From Dehalococcoidia bacterium (GTDB taxonomy: Bacteria; Chloroflexota; Dehalococcoidia; SAR202; UBA11138), in contig JAAXHY010000448.1 in assembly GCA_012270665.1 (NCBI GenBank), positions 1 to 16,879 on the forward strand: a stretch of DNA of 16,879 nucleotides, read 5' to 3'. Below are positions 6,998 through 13,959 of this stretch, piece after piece; the stretch's first letter is position 1; each line of letters begins with the position of its first letter. A program made the translations under genes and the position numbers. The notes under the pieces are model-generated. The model was not told the DNA's origin. It saw only the letters and a program-made list of their open reading frames with translations, and did not search any database.

Positions 6998-7121
6998 CGC
7001 TTGGTCTGTATTTCGACCGTCGGCCACTCAGGTCTCTATTGAATGAGCGCTAGATGAGGCCGGACGCGAGATACACGTAAGAGTAAGCGCGCCCAACGGG
7101 AAGCCCCGCAGAGGAGACCGC

Positions 7122-8318
7122 ATGGACTATTCAGATCTGTTCACCAAGAACCTCCCCGCGGAGGTCGAAAGCCCGCCCGGACAGGCCGAGGACACCAAGT
7201 ACATATTCTCGGTAACCTACACCGACCGGGACACCATGCCGGCGCAGGGCTTCGTTGACGCCCTGGCCGACATAATGCCGCGCGAGGGGGTTGAGCTAGC
7301 CAAGTACCCGCCGCCCCAGGGCCATGTGGGACTTCGTGAGTACATCGCCGCCGCTCTCCACGAAAACAGGGGCATGGATGTCCCGGTGGATAACATCTTC
7401 CTGAGTTCCGGCGCGGGAGGCGCTGTCGGGACTATGCTGGACGCCTTCGTTGACGAAGGCGACACGGTTCTGGTCGAGCAGTTCTGCTACTCCGGCACGC
7501 TGGGAATGCTGCTAGGCAAGCGGGCGAACGTGATTCACCTTCCGACTGACGAAGACGGCATGGATACCGACGCGCTCGAACAGACCATCAAAGATCTGGC
7601 AGCCGAGGGCGTCAAACCCAAGCTGATATACACCATCAGCGTGTATCAGAACCCTATGGGCGTGACTCTGAGCGCCGAGCGACGCAAGCGCATGGTGGAA
7701 ATATCGCAGAGATACGGCATCCCCATCCTCGAAAACGAGTCCTACGCCGACTTCCGAATAGACGGCGACCCGCTGCCGCAGGCCATGTACGGCCTGGACG
7801 ATGAGGACGGCGTGATGCACGTATCCGCATACACCAAGCTGCTTGGATGCGGCCTGCGCCTCGGCTTCGGAGTCGTGCCGGACCCTGTGAAGGATGTGGT
7901 TGGCCGATTGCGCTTTGGCGCGTCTCCCAGTCACCTGACCTCGATGGCGATCTATGAATATCTGCGTCAGCACGGCGACGAGTACATAGAGGCCGTGGCC
8001 CGGTCTCTGGGCGCGAAGCGCGACGCCATGCTCGCCGCGCTCGGCGAGCGTTTCCCTCCAAGCTGCGAGTGGAGCAATCCGCGCGGAGGAATGATGCTCT
8101 GGGGCAAGTTGCCCGAGGGCGCGAACACCTGGGACACGCTGGGGAAGGCGGTCGAGGCCGGGGTCAAGTACAACCCTGGAGCCGTGTATCGCGCGAACCG
8201 CTCGCCCAACAATTATATGCGCCTGACTTACAGCTACCACGACACCGACGAGATAGCCGAGGGCATCGGAATACTCGCCGATGTCTTCGAGCGAGAGGGG
8301 CTGTTCGACAACGCCTGA
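7122..8318 (+). CDS. PLP-dependent aminotransferase-fold protein (fold type I), paralogue 1
   Basis: A 398-residue class I/II aminotransferase-like protein, closest in layout to the MocR/2-aminoadipate-transaminase group without the GntR domain. Seen: YPPPQGHVGLREYIA (62-76), the PLP-phosphate region SSGAGGAVGTMLDAF (95-109), YQNPMG (175-180), the Schiff-base Lys K239 in SAYTKLLGCGLRLGFG, and the C-terminal Arg in NYMRLTY that would hold the substrate carboxylate. The Asp that normally contacts the pyridine nitrogen of PLP in the DxxY motif is Asn here: the segment is ENESY, with N205 and Y208, while the downstream paralogue has EDDCY. This change usually weakens transamination, so the reaction may differ. 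The start is supported by GAGGAG (7111-7116), five bases from the ATG. It is the first of a tandem pair, 76 bases before paralogue 2. Confidence 0.92.
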   Translation: MDYSDLFTKNLPAEVESPPGQAEDTKYIFSVTYTDRDTMPAQGFVDALADIMPREGVELAKYPPPQGHVGLREYIAAALHENRGMDVPVDNIFLSSGAGGAVGTMLDAFVDEGDTVLVEQFCYSGTLGMLLGKRANVIHLPTDEDGMDTDALEQTIKDLAAEGVKPKLIYTISVYQNPMGVTLSAERRKRMVEISQRYGIPILENESYADFRIDGDPLPQAMYGLDDEDGVMHVSAYTKLLGCGLRLGFGVVPDPVKDVVGRLRFGASPSHLTSMAIYEYLRQHGDEYIEAVARSLGAKRDAMLAALGERFPPSCEWSNPRGGMMLWGKLPEGANTWDTLGKAVEAGVKYNPGAVYRANRSPNNYMRLTYSYHDTDEIAEGIGILADVFEREGLFDNA

Positions 8319-8353
8319 GCCCTTGTCGTACACGCGCGCCGTAATATGCCACA

Positions 8354-8381
8354 ACCAGGAACTATGAACTAACAACCGACC
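8354..8381 (+). repeat. Degenerate heptamer leader before aminotransferase paralogue 2
   Basis: Four phased seven-base units, each starting AC (ACCAGGA, ACTATGA and two more at 8368-8374 and 8375-8381), run straight into the ribosome site AGGAGG (8382-8387). The piece from 8361 to 8377 matches 14 of 17 bases of the minus-strand leader at 15017-15001. The units are degenerate, so a chance origin is possible. Confidence 0.4.
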
Positions 8382-8394
8382 AGGAGGAGTCCGT

Positions 8395-9603
8395 ATGCCG
8401 GAAGAGAACAAGTTCAGCTTCGACAGCCTTTTTTCGAGACACGCGCCCGAAGCGCGTGGCCGGGTGGGTATGGTCAAACGAGGCAAGTACGATTTTGCCG
8501 TCGCCTATCCCGATCCCAAGTCCATACCCTTCGACGGCCTTGTGGAGGGTCTTCAGCAGGCGCTGAAGGAAGAGGGCGAGGATTTGGCGATATACGCTCA
8601 CCCACAGGGATACAGACCTCTACGCGAATTCGTTGCCGATAAGCTCGCCAGGGATAGAGACATTCACGTCTCGCCCGACGACATCATCCTGGGCGACGGC
8701 TCCGGCCAGCCGATTCATATGCTGCTCGAAGTTCTGATAGACCCGGGCGACGTGGCCTTCACCGAAGATTTCGTGTACAGCGGGACCCTGGGACAGTTGC
8801 GCCGGTTCGGCGCTGAAGTTCGCGGCGTCGAAACCGACAACGAAGGTATGCTTCCGGACGCGCTGGAAGGCGCGATAACACAGGCCATTTCCCAGGGCAG
8901 GAAGCCCAAGCTGATCTACACCATCCCCACATACCAGAACCCGATGGGATGGACGATGACCCTCGAGCGCCGCAAGGCGATGGTCGAGATAGCCAACAGG
9001 CACGGCGTGCCCATTCTGGAAGACGACTGCTACGTCGACCTCCGGCTCGACGGTGATGTATCGCCTACCTCCATCCACTCCCTCGACGAGACGGACAGCA
9101 CGATGTACGTCGCATCGTTCTCCAAGATAATCGCGCCCGGCATGAGAGTCGGCTATGTCACCGCGCCGTCCGCCGTGCTGGACCGCGCGCTGGTCGCCAA
9201 GAGCGGAGGATCGGTCAACACCTTCGCGTCATACGCCATCCACCGATACTCCACCGGCCAGTTGGACGCGCACATCGAGGACATCAACGATGTCCAGCGC
9301 GCCAAGCGCGACGCTATGCTCGCCGCGCTGGGCGAGAACTTCGGCGACCGCGCCGAGTGGAGCAAGCCCCACGGCGGCCTGTTCGTCTGGCTAAAGTTGC
9401 CCGACGGAAGCGATATAACCTCGATCCGCGACGACGTGCTGGACAAGTACGACGTCGGCTACCACGGCGGCGTCAACTTCGCGCCGGACGGTACATCGGG
9501 CAGGAACTACGCCCGCCTGTGCTACGGCTTCAACTCCCCCGAAGAGATTCACGAGGGTATAGCTCAACTGGCGCAAGCGTTCGAGAGTGAGGGTGTGCTC
9601 TAA
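8395..9603 (+). CDS. PLP-dependent aminotransferase (fold type I), paralogue 2
   Basis: A 402-residue PLP enzyme that would move an amino group between an amino acid and a 2-oxoacid in the cytosol. It aligns end to end with the preceding gene (shared PQG-LRE, EDFVYSGTLG/EQFCYSGTLG, KPKLIYTI-YQNPMG and AKRDAMLAALGE blocks), so the two arose by duplication. Active-site residues are complete: N182 in YQNPMG, D210 and Y213 in EDDCY, K244 in ASFSKIIAPGMRVGY, and the C-terminal Arg in NYARLCY. The best family match is the MocR-like/2-aminoadipate or kynurenine-type transaminase group; the substrate is not readable. AGGAGG at 8382-8387 lies seven bases from the ATG. The transcription unit ends at a strong terminator 30 bases after the stop. 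Confidence 0.93.
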   Translation: MPEENKFSFDSLFSRHAPEARGRVGMVKRGKYDFAVAYPDPKSIPFDGLVEGLQQALKEEGEDLAIYAHPQGYRPLREFVADKLARDRDIHVSPDDIILGDGSGQPIHMLLEVLIDPGDVAFTEDFVYSGTLGQLRRFGAEVRGVETDNEGMLPDALEGAITQAISQGRKPKLIYTIPTYQNPMGWTMTLERRKAMVEIANRHGVPILEDDCYVDLRLDGDVSPTSIHSLDETDSTMYVASFSKIIAPGMRVGYVTAPSAVLDRALVAKSGGSVNTFASYAIHRYSTGQLDAHIEDINDVQRAKRDAMLAALGENFGDRAEWSKPHGGLFVWLKLPDGSDITSIRDDVLDKYDVGYHGGVNFAPDGTSGRNYARLCYGFNSPEEIHEGIAQLAQAFESEGVL

Positions 9604-9632
9604 GCCGCTTTCCAGGTACGAAGACCCAGTCA

Positions 9633-9672
9633 CCGACCCGTCCAAGGCGTTTCAGGACGGGTCGGCGCTTTT
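9633..9672 (+). terminator. Rho-independent terminator after the aminotransferase pair
   Basis: A perfect 11-bp stem, CCGACCCGTCC (9633-9643) with GGACGGGTCGG (9655-9665), an 11-base loop, and TTTT shortly after (9669-9672). The stem is strongly GC-rich. It closes the unit started at the promoter at 6969. Confidence 0.85.
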
Positions 9673-9773
9673 GTCGCCCCTGCTTCTACGTTCAAAACGC
9701 CGATGGTGTATCCTTCTCATACAGTATGAACGGCGTAGTTGGGGCATTATTCGGGATAAAGGAGAAGGTATCT

Positions 9774-10685
9774 ATGCGTATATGCACATTTCTTCCCAGC
9801 GCGACCGAGATAGTCTATATGCTGCACTTGGGAGACTCCCTGTACGGGGTGAGCCACGAGTGCGACTTCCCCTCCGACGCTCTAGGCAAACCGAAAGTGG
9901 TACGCAGCCGATTCGATCCCGAAACTCTCAGCAGCAGTGAGATAGACAAGTTAGTCACCGAAATGATGATACGCGGCGAGAACATCTACGAAGTGGATGA
10001 GGATACGCTTACCGAGGCCCGCCCCGACCTGGTCATAACCCAGCAGTTGTGCGAGGTGTGCGCCGTGTCATTCGAGGACGTACAGCGGGCGGTGGAGCGT
10101 CTCGACTCGCCTCCCGACGTACTGTCCCTGGACCCCCATGGTATAGACGACGTTCTTGAAGACATCATCCGCGTTGGAGCGCACACCGGGCGAGACTCAT
10201 CCGCGCATCACGCCGTGTTCAACCTGCGAGCGCGAATAGACCTGGTGCGTCGAGTGGTAGCCCAAGCGAAGGATACCCCGTCCGTAGCCTGCGTCGAGTG
10301 GCTCGATCCGGTCATAGCCGCCGGGCACTGGATACCCGAAATGGTCGAGGCAGCGGGCGGAAGAGACGCTCTCGTCAGTCCAGGATCGCCGTCTCCTCGA
10401 CTGGAGATGCAAAAACTCCGCGACGCTGACCCTGACATTCTGATACTAATGCCGTGTGGCATGAATGTCGCGCAGGCGCGCGCCGAGTTCGACGCGCTGA
10501 CCAATCTGGGCGAGTGGCAAAGTATGTCCGCGTATCGCAATGGACACGTTTACCTGGTGGACTCCGGCGCGCTGTTCAGTCGCAGCGGTCCCAGGCTGGT
10601 GGACGGCTTGGAGATCATGGCGCGGATAATCCATCCGAATCTGTTCAGTGATCCGGCGCCGGAAGAGTTCTGCGTTAGGTTATAG
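9774..10685 (+). CDS. Cobalamin-binding/ABC substrate-binding-fold protein (BtuF-like), no signal peptide
   Basis: A 303-residue protein of the periplasmic-binding-protein (BtuF/FhuD-like, COG0614) fold. Family landmarks: RICTFLPSATEIVYML (2-17), YGVSHECDFPSDA (24-36), RPDLVITQQLCEVCAVS in the first lobe, the long linker helix region, then VACVEWLDPVIAAGHWIPEMVEAAGG and DPDILILMPCGM in the second lobe. BtuF itself binds vitamin B12 for an ABC importer, but this protein starts directly at the first strand with no signal peptide or lipobox. No permease or ATPase gene lies nearby, so it is probably cytosolic. Many bacteria have such soluble forms of uncertain function. ATG 9774 is preferred over the in-frame ATG at 9726 because AAAGGAG (9758-9764) precedes it and the extension is not conserved-looking. 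No convincing promoter is visible after the terminator. Confidence 0.85.
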   Translation: MRICTFLPSATEIVYMLHLGDSLYGVSHECDFPSDALGKPKVVRSRFDPETLSSSEIDKLVTEMMIRGENIYEVDEDTLTEARPDLVITQQLCEVCAVSFEDVQRAVERLDSPPDVLSLDPHGIDDVLEDIIRVGAHTGRDSSAHHAVFNLRARIDLVRRVVAQAKDTPSVACVEWLDPVIAAGHWIPEMVEAAGGRDALVSPGSPSPRLEMQKLRDADPDILILMPCGMNVAQARAEFDALTNLGEWQSMSAYRNGHVYLVDSGALFSRSGPRLVDGLEIMARIIHPNLFSDPAPEEFCVRL

Positions 10686-10686
10686 A

Positions 10687-10733
10687 AGGCCGCATTACCG
10701 CAATTGAGACACGGCCTGACGACTGCGGCTTTT
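10687..10733 (+). terminator. Weak candidate terminator after the BtuF-like gene
   Basis: GCCGCA (10689-10694) pairs with TGCGGC (10724-10729), extendable by A-T and G-U pairs on the outside, and is followed by TTTT (10730-10733). The 29-base loop is long, so efficiency is doubtful. The TTTT also abuts the -35 box of the next promoter. Confidence 0.4.
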
Positions 10734-10760
10734 GACCGACTTCTGACCCCGTGATAAAAT
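10732..10760 (+). promoter_or_regulatory. Sigma-70 promoter for the YebC/PmpR gene
   Basis: TTGACC (10732-10737), a 17-base spacer and TAAAAT (10755-10760), with TGA immediately before the -10 giving an extended -10 (TGnTAAAAT). Transcription would begin near 10767, leaving a leader of about 110 bases. Confidence 0.7.
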
Positions 10761-10878
10761 TTGACCAGCGCCAGACGCCCGACTCATATATTGCGCATGG
10801 CATTCCAAGTCGGGTTATCGGCCACTCATGTGTGTTCCGAGGCAGGCGCGAGTCACGACTTCCGGGGGAGATTGGGAA

Positions 10879-11634
10879 ATGGCCGGACATTCAAAATGGG
10901 CGCAGATCAAGCACGCCAAGGCAGTCACCGACCATCGGCGGGGCAAGCTGTTCACCAAGCTGGCGCGCGAGGTAATCGTGGCGGCGCGCCAGGGCGGAGG
11001 CGACCCCGACGGCAACTTCAGGCTGAGGATGGCCATCCAGCGCGCCAAAGACGCGAATATGCCCAACGACAATATAGACAGGGCAATCAAGCGCGGCACC
11101 GGCGAGAGCGGCGACGGCGTTCAGATGATCGAGATGATTTACGAGGGTTACGGGCCGGGCGGCGTAGCCATCATGCTGGAGACTCTCACGGACAACCGCA
11201 ACAGGACCGTGTCCGACGTTCGCACCACGCTGACGAGAGCAGGCGGCAATCTGGCTGAGTCCGGCGCCGTGTCATGGCAATTCGATAAGCGCGGCGTAAT
11301 AACCGTAGAGGCTTCGGAGGATGAGGCAGAAGAGTTCACTCTCGTAGCGATTGACGCGGGAGCGGATGACTTCGACGCGGACTCAGACACGCTTCAGGTA
11401 TTCTCGGAACCCGGTTCCCTGGAGGACGTTCGCAGCGCGCTGGAGTCGAGCGACGCGACCATAAGCTCTTCCGAGGTATCGCTCATCCCGAGCAACACCG
11501 TTCCTCTGGACAGCAGATCAGCCGGGCAGATCCTAAGGCTTCTGGACCAACTCGAAGATCTCGACGACGTTCAGAAGGTGTACTCGAACGCCGACTTCCC
11601 CGACGAGGCGCTGGAGAGCTACCAGAGCGCGTAG
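10879..11634 (+). CDS. yebC: YebC/PmpR family protein
   Basis: A 251-residue protein of the highly conserved YebC/PmpR/TACO1 family, at the usual length. The N-terminus AGHSKWAQIKHAKA, the RGKLFTKLAREV helix (about 21-32), and the GGDPDGNFRLRMAIQRAKDANMP block are diagnostic; MIEMIYEGYGPGG and the GNLAESGAVSWQFDKRG segment follow. The family was first described as transcriptional regulators (for example PmpR on quorum sensing), and more recent work ties it to helping ribosomes through stall-prone sequences. The canonical start is ATG 10879, with GGGGAG (10865-10870) eight bases before it; an in-frame ATG at 10828 would add 17 unconserved residues. In many bacteria it neighbours ruvC-ruvA-ruvB, which is not the case here. 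It converges on the TlpA-like gene with a four-base gap. Confidence 0.95.
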   Translation: MAGHSKWAQIKHAKAVTDHRRGKLFTKLAREVIVAARQGGGDPDGNFRLRMAIQRAKDANMPNDNIDRAIKRGTGESGDGVQMIEMIYEGYGPGGVAIMLETLTDNRNRTVSDVRTTLTRAGGNLAESGAVSWQFDKRGVITVEASEDEAEEFTLVAIDAGADDFDADSDTLQVFSEPGSLEDVRSALESSDATISSSEVSLIPSNTVPLDSRSAGQILRLLDQLEDLDDVQKVYSNADFPDEALESYQSA

Positions 11635-11638
11635 CGAC

Positions 11639-12238
11639 TCACCTCAGTGGGAAGAAGCCGTCGGAGGTCTCCCCATCCGAGTCGTCTGAGGGGATGGAGC
11701 GAGCTATGAGCGCGCGAGTCCAGTCTTCCAGCTTGTCTTCGGGAATCGCGCCAACCCACCTTCCCTCCACTATGCCGTTCACGCCTATGAAGAATGTGAC
11801 CGGAAGGCCGATGACGCCGTATTCCACGGTGATCTTGCCATCCGGGTCGCGACCGTTTGGGAATGTGAGCCCGAACTCCTCTACGTAACGCGCGGCTTCC
11901 TCCTGCGTGTCCTGTATGTCCACGCCCACGAACTGGACGCCGGAGTCGCGGTACTTCTGCCATACCCTCTCGAATCCGGGCGACTCATCGCGGCAGGGTG
12001 GACACCACGAAGCCCAGAAGTTGATGACGAGCGGCCTTCCCGCATAGTCTGATAGGCGGAACTCACCTCCATTTAGGAGCGTCATCGAGAAGGTGGGAGC
12101 GGGTTTGCCGACCCTGGTTACACCGCTGCGTCCGGTGGCCGGTGTCTTATTGGCGAGCCCGAATGCGAGCAGCGCGAAGAAGGACACAACAAGCACGGCA
12201 AGAGTCGCTATCGAGATTAGCTTCCAACGTCTGCGCAA
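11639..12238 (-). CDS. TlpA-like thiol-disulfide oxidoreductase (membrane-anchored thioredoxin)
   Basis: A 199-residue redoxin tethered to the outer face of the cytoplasmic membrane. An N-terminal basic start (RRRWK) leads into one hydrophobic anchor (about 7-29), then a thioredoxin fold with the active site WCPPC (C79, C82), INFWASW before it, and cis-proline P146 in GLPVTFF. The extra region between strands, DTQEEAARYVEEFGLTFP, is typical of the TlpA/ResA/CcmG group, which reduces disulfides, often of apocytochrome c or copper-site proteins. The translation start is a TTG, with GAGAG a few bases before it; no better start is visible at the anchor. It follows the MFS gene by 21 bases and is the last gene of the operon. 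The C-terminal tail (about 183-199) is acidic and unstructured. Confidence 0.92.
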   Translation of the reverse strand: MRRRWKLISIATLAVLVVSFFALLAFGLANKTPATGRSGVTRVGKPAPTFSMTLLNGGEFRLSDYAGRPLVINFWASWCPPCRDESPGFERVWQKYRDSGVQFVGVDIQDTQEEAARYVEEFGLTFPNGRDPDGKITVEYGVIGLPVTFFIGVNGIVEGRWVGAIPEDKLEDWTRALIARSIPSDDSDGETSDGFFPLR

Positions 12239-12259
12239 TTTGCTCTCTAACCAAGGATT

Positions 12260-13933
12260 CTAGGTCCGACGTTCCTGCGCTTCGCCCGGAGCATCGTCAC
12301 CTCCGGTTTCGGGCATCGTGAACCCGGACCTGTGGAGAAACAGCGATACCACCAGGGACAATGCTAACACCACTGCGGCGAGTATGAAAACGTCGCTGAT
12401 GGCGCCGGCAAGGGCGGCCTTCAGCGAATCCAGGAGCGTCTCCACCATCCGAGCGCCGTCCGGCCCGGCCTGAGCGAAGCCGGCCTTCAGTCTATCCACA
12501 GCCGACGGATCAATGAGCGCCTGCGGGTTGTCCTTGATGGCGTCGAGTTGGCCGGGCGGCAGCGCGGCAGTGACGTTTTCCGGGACCGTGTCCTCCAGCT
12601 TGGAGGCGAACCTTCCAGCCATGACCGATCCCAGGACGGCGAGTCCGAGCATACCGCCAATAGACCGGTAGAACTGGAGCGCGGATGTCGAGATGCCCAT
12701 CAGCCTGAACGGGACCGAGTTCTGGACCGCGAGTGTGAACGTGGGGAACGTCGCGCCGAGTCCAAGTCCCAGGACGACGATGTACCCCACGGCGCGAACG
12801 AAGCTGGTACTAGCGTCCATCGTGGAAATAAGAATGGCGCCCACCAGCATCAGCCCCGTGCCAATGATGGCCTGTATGCGATAGTGGCCGCCCGTCCTGG
12901 AAAGTAGCTGGCCAGACACCGTAGCTCCGAACACTATCCCGAGCATCATGGGAGTCAGGAAACTGCCGCTGGTGGTAGCCGACGCGCCCAGTACGCCCTG
13001 GAAGAACAGGGGCACGAAGATTATGGCCCCGAACATTCCGAATCCGGTCAGGAATGTGGCAAGAAGCGAGACCGCCACCATCCGGTTCCTGTATATCTCC
13101 AGCGGCATGATGGGAGAATCGGTCCGGGACTCGATGATTATGAAAGCGACGCCCATCGCCAGGCCGAAGGCTAGGAATCCGACGACCTGCGGTGAACCCC
13201 AAGCGTACTGCACGCCGCCCCATGAGAGGGCGAGCAGGATGGGCGTAACGGCCAGAACGAGAGTCACCATGCCCGCGTAGTCCAGTTTCCGGCTTTCGAC
13301 TTCGGGGGTTATCTTTGGGAAGAGCCAGGCAATGAGAAGAAGCACTGGGACCCCGACGGGGACGTTGATCAGGAATATCCAGTTCCAGGAGAAGTTGTCG
13401 GTGATGAACCCGCCCAGTGTGGGACCCACGACCGAGGACAATCCGAAAACTACGCCCAGGAATCCCTGGAACTTTCCCCTCTCCTCGGGCGGGAACAGGT
13501 CGGCGATAGCGACGAAGCTGTTGGCCATGATGACGCCGCCGCCAAGCCCCTGTATCGCGCGGAAGGCGATGAGCTGTGTCATGGACTCGCTCATGCCCGC
13601 CAGCACGGAACCCACGATGAATATGGAGATGCCCCCAATGAAGAATATCTTGCGCCCGTAGATGTCGGTGAGCCTGCCCACTATCGGGACGGCCACGGTG
13701 GAGGCGACAAGGTACGCGGTGGTGACCCAGGTGTAGCGGTCGAACCCTCCCAGGTCGGCTATGACTCTGGGCATAGCGGTGGATACGATGGTCTGGTCCA
13801 ACGCCGCCAGGAACATAGCCAGCAGCAGGCCCACCATGGTGAGGATGACCTGCCGCCTGGGAAGCTGTACGAAGTCCCTGGCCACCGACTGGTCGGCTGA
13901 GTCCCTATCTGTAGTCTGAGTACCCTGCTTCAC
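12260..13933 (-). CDS. MFS transporter, DHA2 family (14-TM, EmrB/QacA-like)
   Basis: A 557-residue proton-driven exporter of the drug:H+ antiporter-2 type. Motif D1 LDQTIVSTAMPRV (45-57) lies in TM1, motif A GRLTDIYGRK (86-95) in the first cytosolic loop, and antiporter motif C GLSSVVGPTLGGF (164-176) in TM5. Hydrophobic stretches along the protein are consistent with 14 TM segments. A long hydrophilic stretch (about 455-515) precedes the last TM, as in EmrB-like relatives. Substrates cannot be read; in this operon it may export a compound linked to the flavin oxidoreductase product or a toxic substrate. The start is GTG at 13933 with a purine-rich AGGGGA very close upstream. It begins 26 bases after the oxidoreductase stop and ends 21 bases before the TlpA-like gene. 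Confidence 0.94.
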   Translation of the reverse strand: MKQGTQTTDRDSADQSVARDFVQLPRRQVILTMVGLLLAMFLAALDQTIVSTAMPRVIADLGGFDRYTWVTTAYLVASTVAVPIVGRLTDIYGRKIFFIGGISIFIVGSVLAGMSESMTQLIAFRAIQGLGGGVIMANSFVAIADLFPPEERGKFQGFLGVVFGLSSVVGPTLGGFITDNFSWNWIFLINVPVGVPVLLLIAWLFPKITPEVESRKLDYAGMVTLVLAVTPILLALSWGGVQYAWGSPQVVGFLAFGLAMGVAFIIIESRTDSPIMPLEIYRNRMVAVSLLATFLTGFGMFGAIIFVPLFFQGVLGASATTSGSFLTPMMLGIVFGATVSGQLLSRTGGHYRIQAIIGTGLMLVGAILISTMDASTSFVRAVGYIVVLGLGLGATFPTFTLAVQNSVPFRLMGISTSALQFYRSIGGMLGLAVLGSVMAGRFASKLEDTVPENVTAALPPGQLDAIKDNPQALIDPSAVDRLKAGFAQAGPDGARMVETLLDSLKAALAGAISDVFILAAVVLALSLVVSLFLHRSGFTMPETGGDDAPGEAQERRT

Positions 13934-13959
13934 TGTCCCCTATCCGCGATTCCAAATTC

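Noticed and set aside
7512..8486. A 324-codon minus-strand open frame over aminotransferase paralogue 1
   Set aside because: It lies opposite a gene with complete domain structure, shows low-complexity Arg/His/Val-rich sequence and crosses into the next gene's start. No ribosome site or family match is apparent.
9604..9773. Cobalamin riboswitch ahead of the BtuF-like gene
   Set aside because: About 40 of the 170 bases are the preceding terminator. The remainder is too short for the cobalamin riboswitch and I see no B12-box-like sequence.
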